Shown piece after piece: positions 1 through 6,806 of a stretch of DNA of 14,144 bases. Location: positions 1 through 14,144 of the forward strand of contig DATKMP010000293.1 of the NCBI GenBank assembly GCA_035541775.1, given 5' to 3'. The notes beneath the pieces are model-generated. The model did not search any database, had not been told where the DNA came from, and worked only from the letters and a program-made list of their open reading frames with translations. Position 1 is the stretch's first letter, and the number at the start of each line of letters is the position of its first letter. The stretch is from DATKMP01 sp035541775 (GTDB lineage: Bacteria; Bacteroidota; Ignavibacteria; UBA10030). A program made the translations under genes and the position numbers.

Positions 1-67
1 AAATTATTATCCCTCAATTATTTTTATGCTGTACTATTGTGCATGTTGTAATTTCTTTCATCTCCGC

Positions 68-115
68 AGGCGACGTGGCGAGTTCGTCCGACATTTGTTT
101 GTTGGGACGTCGCCT
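68..115. repeat. Long inverted repeat 3' of the RAYT gene
   Basis: A perfect 9-bp inverted repeat, AGGCGACGT at 68-76 and ACGTCGCCT at 107-115, encloses 30 bases. Inside it a shorter imperfect stem (CGTCC at 85-89 with GGACG at 105-109) overlaps the right arm, so two alternative hairpins are possible. It lies about 30 bases beyond the stop codon of the RAYT-type transposase, where REP-like or terminal palindromes of this family often lie. It is not a convincing intrinsic terminator, because no T-run follows on the minus strand. A REP-like element or transposon end is the likeliest reading. Confidence 0.55.
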
Positions 116-145
116 ATAATTTTATTTCTTTTCTTCATCCATTTC

Positions 146-784
146 TCATTGCGCGGGATTGTAATAAATGTATTTACGAATGTTATCCAATTCTTTATTG
201 TTACGAATAACACGATCAAAATAATTCCTCTGCCATAATTTTCCAACGAACATGTTCCATCCATCATTTTTTACATGCCGGATATATTCATTCGTCGTCA
301 TCGTTTTATACCATTGAACAATTTTCGGTAGGGGCGAACCTTTGTGTTCGCCCATAACATTTTGTTCTCCCATATTTTTGTCGTCATTGGGGAAAACAGG
401 CAAATCATTTTCATTTGGGCAAACATGCGTTTCTTTGGGGCAGACACACGGGTCTGCCCCTACGATGGGGATATTATTGCCGGTGTTGATGATGATAAAA
501 TGTATATGATCTGGCATACATATAAATACATCGCATTGGACATCTGGAAATTTATGTTCTAATTCTTTAAACCAGCGTTCTGCCATATTCCCTGCATCAT
601 TCACCATCATCTCGCCATGGTGAATCTCGCCAAATATGTGTGCGCGATTGTTTGTACACACCGTTACAAAATATGCACCTGCCAGAGAATAATCATATCC
701 CTTCAATCGAATATTTTTTCGCCGGCGGCGCATGGATGCATTGCGTTTTTGTAAATTGCCATCCATCATGTTCCCAACACCCAT
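146..784 (-). CDS. REP-associated tyrosine transposase (RAYT), IS200-like Y1 family
   Basis: Predicted single-strand DNA endonuclease of the Y1 HUH superfamily; in this family a tyrosine makes a transient 5'-phosphotyrosine link with hairpin-forming DNA such as REP sequences. The 212-residue product has the family landmarks in order: RLKGYDYSLAGAYFVTVCT near residues 26-44, the HUH pair H93-I94-H95 in MPDHIHFII, a helix IVQWYKTMTTNEYI (155-168) with the likely catalytic Tyr (Y167, or less likely Y159), and GKLWQRNYFDRVIRN near 181-195. Length is normal for a RAYT. The start is uncertain: Met1, Met6/Met7 or Met18 are all possible, and only a weak AAAGG precedes Met1. Residues 108-116 and 144-153 are encoded by two REP-like palindromes, which sit in the variable stretch between the HUH motif and the tyrosine helix. 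The reading frame is uninterrupted, so it may be active. It stands alone, not in an operon. Confidence 0.86.
   Translation of the reverse strand: MGVGNMMDGNLQKRNASMRRRRKNIRLKGYDYSLAGAYFVTVCTNNRAHIFGEIHHGEMMVNDAGNMAERWFKELEHKFPDVQCDVFICMPDHIHFIIINTGNNIPIVGADPCVCPKETHVCPNENDLPVFPNDDKNMGEQNVMGEHKGSPLPKIVQWYKTMTTNEYIRHVKNDGWNMFVGKLWQRNYFDRVIRNNKELDNIRKYIYYNPAQ
332..353. repeat. REP-like palindrome B inside the RAYT gene
   Basis: GGGCGAAC at 332-339 and GTTCGCCC at 346-353 form an 8-bp perfect stem with a 6-base loop. On the plus strand it is preceded by GTAG and has the pattern GTAGGGGC-NNAC-loop-GT-NNGCCC. It lies wholly inside the transposase reading frame, where it encodes part of MGEHKGSPLP. 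It matches palindrome A in design but points the other way. Confidence 0.75.
437..460. repeat. REP-like palindrome A inside the RAYT gene
   Basis: GGGGCAGAC at 437-445 and GTCTGCCCC at 452-460 form a 9-bp perfect stem with the 6-base loop ACACGG. On the minus strand it reads GTAGGGGCAGAC followed by CCGTGT and the return arm, the same GTAGGGGC lead as palindrome B on the opposite strand. Within the transposase it encodes VGADPCVCP. Two inverted copies about 84 bases apart resemble the paired REP arrangement (BIME) known from RAYT systems. Confidence 0.8.
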
Positions 785-1427
785 GCTGCACCGAACCTTT
801 TCGCTGCAATAATTTTTTTATTTCTTCCGGGAATCCGAAACTTTAAAACCAACCATCAACAACCAATCTATCCCGGAATTCTATGGCTCAACTTAAATAA
901 ATTCACCGATAATGTCAATAATAGGATAACTCCCATATCCTTCATATATATAATACTCTTCAGAACGCAAATTTTTCCGTCGTTTAAAAATATTTTATAT
1001 TTTTTTTTCTTACTCCCCCAATACCCACTAAATAACGCTGTTTTTCCCTATTTTAAAATGCCCTTAATTTCGCATATTTTCGCATATTCCATACACATAT
1101 CGCTGTTTTAACGGAAAATCGCGCTATTTCCATTTTCCATACCACTATAAAAAGTTTTTATAACGGCATGGTAATGTACCCATGGCACTATTTTAATTTT
1201 TTATAGCGGCATGGCAATATACTCATAGCACTATTTTAATTTCCAATAGCGGCATGGTAATATACTCATGGCGCTATTGGGATTTTTTATAGCAGCATGG
1301 CAATATACCCATGGCGCTATTTCAATTTCCTATAGCGGCATGGCAATATTCCCATAGAGCTATTTTCATGGAGAATAGCGCTATAGAAAATTGGAATTTT
1401 TGAAATTAAATTTATGGATGGTGAATT
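785..1427. other. AT-rich gene-free region between RAYT and aldo-keto reductase
   Basis: No credible gene is seen on either strand. The first part (785-1100) is AT-rich, with poly-T runs and a short doubled word, CGCATATT, at about 1071-1088. From about 1101 fragments such as CGCTGTTTT and GCGCTATTT appear that resemble pieces of the 43-bp repeat that follows, so the array may once have been longer and decayed on this side. The far end abuts the stop codon of the aldo-keto reductase. Nothing like a tRNA or a conserved riboswitch is visible. Confidence 0.7.
1160..1384. repeat. Tandem array: five copies of a 43-bp hairpin repeat
   Basis: The core word CGGCATGG (CAGCATGG in copy 4) starts at 1164, 1207, 1250, 1293 and 1336, an exact 43-base period. 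Each copy has a 32-base hairpin block (1160-1191, 1203-1234, 1246-1277, 1289-1320, 1332-1363), then an 11-base AT-rich spacer. A block opens with ATAGCGGCATGG and closes with a version of CATGGCGCTAT, giving a stem with one or two internal mismatches and an AT-rich loop. Copies differ at a few positions. The array ends with the perfect palindrome ATAGCGCTAT at 1375-1384. The period is not a multiple of three, so this is not a coding repeat, and spacers are too short and alike for CRISPR. Confidence 0.88.
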
Positions 1428-2564
1428 CTATTCGAACAACGCCGCAACATTCTTCAGCTCTTCGATAATCGAAATATTTTGCGGGCATTTGGATTCGCAT
1501 TCCCAGCATTCGATGCAATTCGATGCACGCTGGTTCGGCCTCACCCAACTATATAAATCTTTTCTGCCGAAAATATGGTAATCGTTATATGCCGAAAAGC
1601 ATGACGGAATATTGACTTCGTTCGGGCACGGCATACAATATTCACATGCCGTGCAGTTGACTTTTATTTTCGATGCGAAAATATTTTTTGCTTCACTGAT
1701 AACGGCAAGCTCTTTTTCGGAAAAGACATTCGCTTCGGCGCTGCCGGCAATAGAAATATTTTCCGTGACTTGTTCCATCTCATTCATGCCGCTTAAGATG
1801 GTAGAAACTTCCGGATGATTGAGAATCCAGCGCAGCGCCCACTCTTCCGGCGTTCGATGAAGATCCGCCTGTTGAAAGCGAAGTTCGACTTCTTTCGGCG
1901 GGTGCGCCAGCCGGCCGCCGCGCAATGGTTCCATAATCGTTATGCCCAGACCTTTTTGTGCGGCATACTGCAACCCTTCTGTTCCCGCTTGGAATGTTTC
2001 ATCCAGATAATTGTATTGAACCTGGCAGAACGACCAATCATACGCATCGACAATTTCTTTAAACAACTCGAGCTTGTCATGAAATGAAAATCCGATAAGG
2101 CGGATTCTTCCATCTTGTAACGCGTGTTGAACAAAATCTTCCAATCCGGCATTCCGGACTTTCGGCCAGTTGGTACGATCGAGTGCATGAATCAAATAAA
2201 AATCGATATGGTCCGTTTGCAACCGCTGCAATTGTTCATTCAAATATTTATCCATATCCGCCCGCGATTGGATGAGCCAGCTTGGAAGTTTGGTAGCGAG
2301 TTTTACTTTTTCGCGATAACCGTTTTGCAGCGCTCTGCCGACAAACGGTTCGCTTTCTCCGCCGCGTCCCATACCCGAACCGTGATAGGGATACGCCGTA
2401 TCGATATAATTCACACCGTGATCGATGGCATAATGAAGCAGCTGCGTCGATTTTGTTTCATCAATTTTTGAAAATGTTTTTCCATCGAGCAACGGCAACC
2501 GCATACAGCCGAAGCCGAGCGTTGAAACCATTTCATTTGTTTTACCAAATTTTCTGTACAACAT
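1428..2564 (-). CDS. Aldo-keto reductase with C-terminal 4Fe-4S ferredoxin-like region
   Basis: Predicted cytoplasmic NAD(P)H-dependent oxidoreductase of the COG1453-type branch, which joins an aldo-keto reductase barrel to an iron-sulfur tail. The substrate cannot be read from sequence. With the start used here (378 residues) the N-terminus reads MLYRKFGKTNEMVSTLGFG, standard for the family. The catalytic tetrad is visible as D55 and Y60 (IDTAYPYHG), K92 (LATKLP) and H126 (FYLIHALD). Near the C-terminus come CTACEYCMPCP (C304, C307, C310, C313) and CIECWECESKCP (C350, C353, C356, C360), enough ligands for two 4Fe-4S clusters. Three ATGs follow one another at 2570, 2567 and 2564. The AAGGA ends 2 bases before the first and 8 before the third, favouring the third. 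It faces the same way as tpiA but lies beyond the tpiA terminator, so it probably has its own promoter. Confidence 0.93.
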   Translation of the reverse strand: MLYRKFGKTNEMVSTLGFGCMRLPLLDGKTFSKIDETKSTQLLHYAIDHGVNYIDTAYPYHGSGMGRGGESEPFVGRALQNGYREKVKLATKLPSWLIQSRADMDKYLNEQLQRLQTDHIDFYLIHALDRTNWPKVRNAGLEDFVQHALQDGRIRLIGFSFHDKLELFKEIVDAYDWSFCQVQYNYLDETFQAGTEGLQYAAQKGLGITIMEPLRGGRLAHPPKEVELRFQQADLHRTPEEWALRWILNHPEVSTILSGMNEMEQVTENISIAGSAEANVFSEKELAVISEAKNIFASKIKVNCTACEYCMPCPNEVNIPSCFSAYNDYHIFGRKDLYSWVRPNQRASNCIECWECESKCPQNISIIEELKNVAALFE

Positions 2565-2570
2565 CATCAT

Positions 2571-2578
2571 CTTCCTTT
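2571..2578 (-). promoter_or_regulatory. Ribosome binding site deciding the aldo-keto reductase start
   Basis: On the minus strand AAAGGAAG directly abuts the triple ATG at 2570-2562. Normal spacing is reached only for the second (5 bases) or third (8 bases) ATG. The protein family start, M-x-YR, also points to the third. Confidence 0.5.
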
Positions 2579-2635
2579 TTGATTCTCTCAAGGATACAAA
2601 CAAATTGTGATAGAATAAATCTCCGTAGCCAAAAC

Positions 2636-2663
2636 AAAAAAGGCGAACCGAAGTTCGCCTTTC
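2636..2663 (-). terminator. Intrinsic terminator downstream of tpiA
   Basis: On the minus strand AGGCGAAC, loop TTCG, GTTCGCCT (stem 2641-2660, extended by A-T pairs at 2638-2640 and 2661-2663) is followed by a T-run. An 8-bp GC-rich stem, a stable UUCG-type tetraloop and a U-tract are the textbook features of a Rho-independent terminator. It lies about 22 bases past the tpiA stop and separates tpiA from the aldo-keto reductase. Confidence 0.9.
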
Positions 2664-2684
2664 TCTTCGATAGACTAAAAAAAA

Positions 2685-3446
2685 TTATCGTTTACCTGCT
2701 TCAACAATCGCAGCAAACGAATCTGCTTTTAAGCATGCACCGCCGACGAGTGCGCCGTCGATATCCGGCTGATGCAATAATTCTTTTGCATTTTCCGGCT
2801 TCACGCTTCCGCCGTATTGCAAAATTACTTTATCGGCAGTCGATGGACTGTACAATTTGGCAATCAAGGTGCGAATCGTATTGTGCACTTCCTGCGCTTG
2901 CTGCGGTGTCGCAACTTTACCCGTGCCGATAGCCCAGACCGGTTCGTAGGCAATAATTAATTTTTCCACTTCGGCAGCAGGAATGTCTTTGAGGCATCCC
3001 GTAACCTGCTCGGAGACAACCTGTGTGGTAATATTTTGTTCGCGCTGCGCGAGTGTTTCACCGACACAAATGATCGGTATTAATCCCGATGTAATGGCTT
3101 TCTTCGCTTTCTTGTTGATGAATTCGTTCGTCTCGCCGAAATATTGACGGCGTTCGGAATGTCCGAGAATTACATATTGAGCACCGACCGCTTTTAGCAT
3201 CTTTGGAGAAATTTCTCCGGTGAATGCACCTTCATCTTCGGGATACATATTTTGTCCGCCCCATGCAATTGGGCTTCCTGCCAGAATACTTTGTGCAAGC
3301 GCGAGCGTCGTGAACGGCGGGCACACAATTGCCTGCACACCGCTCGGCAGCGATGACAATTTTGATTTGAGGCCGTTCAAGAGTTCTTTGGACTCATGGA
3401 GGTCTTTAAACATTTTCCAGTTTCCTGCTATTATTTTATTTCTCAT
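2685..3446 (-). CDS. tpiA: Triosephosphate isomerase
   Basis: Interconverts dihydroxyacetone phosphate and glyceraldehyde 3-phosphate in glycolysis and gluconeogenesis, as a cytoplasmic dimer. The 253-residue product has the family length and all active-site signatures: NWKMF with K11 near the start, H96 in LGHSERRQYFGE, catalytic E168 in AYEPVWAIGTGK, and the phosphate-binding YGGSVKPEN near the C-terminus. The ATG at 3446 is chosen because MRNKIIAGNWKMF is the canonical N-terminus and AAAGGA lies 7-8 bases upstream. A longer in-frame extension to 3527 is AT-rich and has no family homology. The gene ends at a strong terminator and appears monocistronic. Confidence 0.98.
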   Translation of the reverse strand: MRNKIIAGNWKMFKDLHESKELLNGLKSKLSSLPSGVQAIVCPPFTTLALAQSILAGSPIAWGGQNMYPEDEGAFTGEISPKMLKAVGAQYVILGHSERRQYFGETNEFINKKAKKAITSGLIPIICVGETLAQREQNITTQVVSEQVTGCLKDIPAAEVEKLIIAYEPVWAIGTGKVATPQQAQEVHNTIRTLIAKLYSPSTADKVILQYGGSVKPENAKELLHQPDIDGALVGGACLKADSFAAIVEAGKR

Positions 3447-3510
3447 GATGTTTCCTTTGTTAGTCTCTAAGTTGTTAATCGTTAAATATATTTTAAAAAA
3501 GTTACGAGCC

Positions 3511-3562
3511 CAAAAGCCATTGAGCAATTAAGTCTTTGAGCAGTTGTACCATTAAGCAATGG
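3511..3562. repeat. Degenerate phrase repeats 3' of the four-helix-bundle gene
   Basis: A low-complexity stretch is built from shuffled versions of a short phrase: AAAAGCCATTGAGCAATTAAG, TCTTTGAGCAG, CCATTAAGCAATGG. The words TTGAGCA and TTAAGCAAT recur with small changes. The same words appear on the opposite strand at 3973-4048, so the four-helix-bundle gene sits between inverted copies. The biological role is unknown. Confidence 0.6.
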
Positions 3563-3567
3563 AAATA

Positions 3568-3936
3568 TTATATCGTTGAATTATTATTCTTCAATGATTT
3601 CTTTAAGCCATGCAGCATTGCAATAATTTCATTGACTTCATTCGATAAAGAATTAAAATCATTCTGAATTATATATCCATTGGTACCGGCAATATCCAAA
3701 CATCCCAGGCATTCGAATCCTGACCGAATCGAAAAGTCGAGGAACCGTGCAAACTCTTTTTTCGAACTATTGCCCGCTCCTTCAGCAATATTTAAAACGA
3801 TCGAATCCGCTGCACGACGGAATTGAGAACTGAGTCCGAATAGTTCTTCTTTGGGAAATCCTTTACAAACCTTTCTTACGGAAACAGAATACTTCAATGC
3901 TCTTTGATAGACGTTCAATGTTTTAAATTTTTCCAT
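3568..3936 (-). CDS. Four-helix bundle protein (23S rRNA intervening-sequence protein family)
   Basis: This 122-residue protein belongs to the family first noted as open reading frames inside 23S rRNA intervening sequences, but very often found free-standing, as here. Members form a helical bundle and assemble as pentamers; their molecular function is not established. Seen here: an opening MEKFKTLNVYQRALKYS, the hallmark FPKEELFGLSSQFRRAADSI at about residues 28-47, NIAEGAGNSSKKEFARFL after it, and a final predicted helix ending in a Lys/Asn-rich tail. No rRNA sequence is visible around it. The ribosome site is weak. It is bracketed by inverted phrase repeats (3511-3562 and 3973-4048), which suggests it arrived as, or travels with, a small cassette between tpiA and gatB. 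Confidence 0.9.
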   Translation of the reverse strand: MEKFKTLNVYQRALKYSVSVRKVCKGFPKEELFGLSSQFRRAADSIVLNIAEGAGNSSKKEFARFLDFSIRSGFECLGCLDIAGTNGYIIQNDFNSLSNEVNEIIAMLHGLKKSLKNNNSTI

Positions 3937-3972
3937 ACAAGTATTTCATTGGCGAACGGGTTTCATTCCGTG

Positions 3973-4048
3973 ACTGCTCAATTGCTTACCAATTCAAAAG
4001 CTCTATGGTTCATCGACTTTTTGGCTTTAATGCTCATCGGCTTACAGG
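3973..4048. repeat. Degenerate phrase repeats 5' of the four-helix-bundle gene
   Basis: On the minus strand this reads as phrases of the type AAGCCGATGAGCATTAAAGCC, then further variants ending in AAGCAATTGAGCAG. The words share TTGAGCA and AAAGCC with the stretch at 3511-3562 but in opposite orientation. It begins a few bases beyond the gatB stop codon and replaces any recognisable gatB terminator. Confidence 0.55.
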
Positions 4049-4054
4049 CTTCCC

Positions 4055-5509
4055 TCAGCTAAGCTTCCTCTTCAGCACCTCATTCACCACTTTCGGATTC
4101 GCTTTGCCTTTCATGGCTTTCATGGTTTGGCCGACAAAAAATCCGAACACCTGCTGTTTGCCGCTGCGGTATTGTTCGACCTGCCCCGCATTGGCGGCAA
4201 GAATTTCATCGATCACTTTTTCAATGGCGCCGGTATCGCTGACCTGCACCAATCCTTTTTTCTCGACGATGGTTTTCGGCGCTTCATTGGTCTTGAGCAT
4301 TTCTTCAAAAACATCTTTTGCAATTTTTCCGCTGATGGTGCCATCGACAATAAGATTTACCATTTCAGAAAGACGCTCGGGTGCAATAGGAAATTCCGAT
4401 GCAAGAATATGCAATTCGTTCATCACGCGCATGACATCGCCCATCGTCCAGTTGCTGGCAAGTTTATATGTCTCGTCGTTCTTTTTGGAAAGATGCCCGA
4501 CAACAGTTTCAAAATAATCTGCAACATCGCGTTCGGTGGTCAGCACTTCGGCGTCATAATCCGGCAAATGATATTCATTGACATATCGGTCGCGGCGTGC
4601 TTCCGGCATTTCCGGCAGCAATGCACGCATATCGTTCACCCACGCATCACTGATCAATAACGGAACGAGATCCGGATCGGGGAAATAACGATAATCATGC
4701 GCTTCCTCTTTGGAACGCATCGGCAGACAAATGCCTTTGCCGGAATCCCACAGCATCGTCTGCTGCACAACTTTTTCACCGTTCTCAAGCAAATCGATTT
4801 GCCGGTTGATTTCAAACTCGATGGCTTTTTCGACAAAGCGGAAGGAATTCATGTTTTTCACTTCTGTTTTCGTGCCGAGCTTTGTCTCACCTTTTTTCCG
4901 GACGGAAACGTTTGCGTCGCAGCGTAAACTGCCTTCTTCCATATTCCCATCGCACACGCCGAGATACGTAACGATTTGCCGGATCTTGTAAAGATACTGA
5001 TATGCTTCATGCGGTGTTCGCATATCCGGCTCGCTGACAATTTCCATTAACGGGACGCCGCATCGATTCACATCGACAAGTGTGTCGATATCCTGATCGT
5101 GTATGGATTTGCCGGCATCTTCTTCCATGTGGATGCGTGTAATGCCGATTTTTTTTATCGAGCCATCGTCCGATGCTACTTCAAGCCAGCCGTTCTGGCA
5201 AATCGGCTCTTCATATTGAGAGATTTGATATCCCTTCGGCAAATCCGGGTAGAAATAATTTTTTCGTGCAAAGATGGATTTCGGTGTAATGCTGCAATTG
5301 GTCGCCAATCCCATTTTGATGGTAAAGTTCGCAACCTGCTTATTCATCACCGGCAGCACACCCGGCATACCGAGACAAATCGGACAGACGTGCGTGTTCG
5401 CTCCGCTGCCGAATTCCGCGGAACATCCGCAAAATAATTTTGATTTTGTTAACAGCTGCGCGTGGACTTCCAATCCAATCACGGCTTCATATTCTTTATC
5501 CCAGGACAT
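4055..5509 (-). CDS. gatB: Aspartyl/glutamyl-tRNA(Asn/Gln) amidotransferase subunit B
   Basis: Subunit B of the GatCAB complex, which amidates misacylated Glu-tRNA(Gln) and/or Asp-tRNA(Asn) with glutamine-derived ammonia; GatB carries the kinase/transamidase site and the tRNA-binding tail. The 484-residue product is full length. Seen in order: VIGLEVHAQL at residues 9-18, the zinc-binding cysteines CGC and CPIC (about 27-44), YFYPDLPKGYQISQYEEP, EEDAGKSIHD, DVNRCGVPLMEIVSEPDMRT, GSLRCDANVSVR, KNMNSFRFVEKAIEFE, MRSKEEAHDYRYFPDPDL, and a C-terminal helical YqeY-like domain ending KRKLS. The start at 5509 fits the family, but no good Shine-Dalgarno precedes it; phrase repeats occupy that spacer. 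gatA and gatC are not adjacent, which is common outside Firmicutes. The call is secure. Confidence 0.98.
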   Translation of the reverse strand: MSWDKEYEAVIGLEVHAQLLTKSKLFCGCSAEFGSGANTHVCPICLGMPGVLPVMNKQVANFTIKMGLATNCSITPKSIFARKNYFYPDLPKGYQISQYEEPICQNGWLEVASDDGSIKKIGITRIHMEEDAGKSIHDQDIDTLVDVNRCGVPLMEIVSEPDMRTPHEAYQYLYKIRQIVTYLGVCDGNMEEGSLRCDANVSVRKKGETKLGTKTEVKNMNSFRFVEKAIEFEINRQIDLLENGEKVVQQTMLWDSGKGICLPMRSKEEAHDYRYFPDPDLVPLLISDAWVNDMRALLPEMPEARRDRYVNEYHLPDYDAEVLTTERDVADYFETVVGHLSKKNDETYKLASNWTMGDVMRVMNELHILASEFPIAPERLSEMVNLIVDGTISGKIAKDVFEEMLKTNEAPKTIVEKKGLVQVSDTGAIEKVIDEILAANAGQVEQYRSGKQQVFGFFVGQTMKAMKGKANPKVVNEVLKRKLS

Positions 5510-5516
5510 TATTGTA

Positions 5517-5549
5517 GTCTTTAAGTCTATAAGTAGTTGAGTCTATAAG
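5517..5549. repeat. Degenerate phrase repeat just upstream of gatB
   Basis: The 9-mer GTCTATAAG occurs at 5525-5533 and 5541-5549, exactly 16 bases apart, preceded by the related words TTAA and TTGA and by GTCTTTAAG. It starts about 8 bases from the gatB start codon and takes the place of a normal ribosome-binding region. The words TTAAGTCT and TTGAG are shared with the spacer at 3511-3562. Confidence 0.55.
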
Positions 5550-5582
5550 AAAAATGTAATCGAATCTAAATAAATTCTTTTT

Positions 5583-5612
5583 ACTAATTGCTATCAGCTA
5601 ACTGCTAATAGC
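5583..5612. repeat. Degenerate phrase repeat just downstream of sucC
   Basis: The stretch reads ACTAATTGCTATCAGCTAAC followed by TGCTAATAGC. It is made of shuffled versions of AGCTAATAGC/AGCTATCAGC, and its ends GCTAT (5590-5594) and ATAGC (5608-5612) can pair. It begins 6 bases past the sucC stop codon. A weak hairpin is possible, but the T-run needed for a convincing minus-strand terminator is poor. Confidence 0.5.
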
Positions 5613-5617
5613 TTTCT

Positions 5618-6781
5618 TCACGCCGCAATGGCGCTCGTTACTTTTTCGGCTGCATCTTTCAAACTATCGGCAACAAGAAATTTCAAACCGGAGTTGCGTA
5701 AAATTTCTCCGGCAAGTTCGGCATTCGTACCGGCAAGGCGAATCACAATCGGCACCTGCACATCGACTTTCTTTGCCGCTTCCACAACACCGGTTGCAAC
5801 GCGGTCACACCGAACGATGCCGCCAAAAATATTGATGAGAATCGCTTTGACGTTTTCATCCTTCAAGATGATTTTGAAACCGGTCTCGACGGTTTGAGCA
5901 TTGGCGCCGCCTCCGACATCTAAAAAATTTGCAGGCATACCGCCGGCAAGCTTGACAATATCCATCGTCGCCATTGCAAGTCCGGCGCCATTCACCATGC
6001 AGCCGACATTGCCATCAAGTTTAATATAATTAAGATTTGATGCAGATGCTTCAACCTCCAGCGGCTCTTCTTCATCCAGATCGCGAAGCGCTTCATATTC
6101 CGGATGACGGAATAATGCGTTATCATCAAAATTTATTTTTGCATCGAGCGCTATCACATGCCCTTCTGTTGTCAACACAAGCGGATTAATTTCTGCAAGC
6201 GAAGCATCGGATGCTTCGTATGCTTTATATAGCGACATCAAAAAATTTATTCCGTTCTTTAGTGCATCGCCGCTCAGGCCAAGTGCAAAACATAATTGCT
6301 GTGCTTGATATTTTCTGAATCCAATCGATGGATCGACATATTCTTTTAAAATTTTCTCCGGCGTTTCCGCCGCAACTTTTTCAATCTCAACACCGCCTTC
6401 GGTCGAAGCCATTACACAATTTTGCGACCGCTGCCTATCCAGCGTGATGCCGACGTACAACTCTTTTGCGATATTAATGCCTTGTTCAATCAATAAACGG
6501 CCGACGAGTTTTCCTTCCGGGCCGGTTTGATGTGTTACGAGACGCATGCCGAGAATTTCTCCCGCAAGGTCGCGGACTTCTTCCAAACTCCGAGCAAGTT
6601 TTACACCGCCGCCTTTGCCGCGGCCGCCTGCATGAATTTGCGCTTTCACCACCCACACGCTGCCGCCGATTTTTTCCGCCGCTTTCACTGCGTCGTCGAT
6701 AGTGAGAACAGCTTCACCCTTTGGCACAGCAACACCATACTTTTTCAGAATTTCTTTGGCTTGATATTCATGAATTTTCAT
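5618..6781 (-). CDS. sucC: Succinate-CoA ligase (ADP-forming) subunit beta
   Basis: Beta subunit of succinyl-CoA synthetase, which couples succinyl-CoA cleavage to nucleotide phosphorylation in the TCA cycle; this subunit holds the ATP-grasp nucleotide site. The 387-residue length is typical. Seen: MKIHEYQAKEILKKYGV at the N-terminus, VVKAQIHAGGRGKGGGVKLA at about residues 44-63, ELYVGITLDR, the metal/nucleotide-site motif AEINPLVLT near 200, GNVGCMVNGAGLAMATMD, and the C-terminal domain INIFGGIVRCDRVATGV. An AAAGGAG lies 6 bases before the ATG. The alpha subunit gene (sucD) is not next to it, as in many Bacteroidota relatives. Its upstream neighbour was probably the zinc-ribbon gene before the R-M pair entered at 6807. 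Confidence 0.98.
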   Translation of the reverse strand: MKIHEYQAKEILKKYGVAVPKGEAVLTIDDAVKAAEKIGGSVWVVKAQIHAGGRGKGGGVKLARSLEEVRDLAGEILGMRLVTHQTGPEGKLVGRLLIEQGINIAKELYVGITLDRQRSQNCVMASTEGGVEIEKVAAETPEKILKEYVDPSIGFRKYQAQQLCFALGLSGDALKNGINFLMSLYKAYEASDASLAEINPLVLTTEGHVIALDAKINFDDNALFRHPEYEALRDLDEEEPLEVEASASNLNYIKLDGNVGCMVNGAGLAMATMDIVKLAGGMPANFLDVGGGANAQTVETGFKIILKDENVKAILINIFGGIVRCDRVATGVVEAAKKVDVQVPIVIRLAGTNAELAGEILRNSGLKFLVADSLKDAAEKVTSAIAA

Positions 6782-6806
6782 GGCGAACTCCTTTGATGAG
6801 TAAAAG

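Noticed and set aside
332..460. Hairpins in the RAYT gene as intrinsic terminators
   Set aside because: Neither is followed by a T-run on the transcribed strand, and both lie in mid-gene with the frame kept.
1160..1384. Possible CRISPR array
   Set aside because: The 43-base units run on with only 11-base AT-rich spacers that are nearly alike, repeats vary between copies, and no cas genes are near.
3447..3527. N-terminal extension of TpiA to an upstream ATG
   Set aside because: The extension is AT-rich, has no homology to the family, and the internal ATG at 3446 has a good ribosome site and the canonical N-terminus.
5590..5612. sucC terminator
   Set aside because: The GCTAT/ATAGC stem is short and interrupted, and no good U-tract follows on the minus strand; better described as a phrase repeat.
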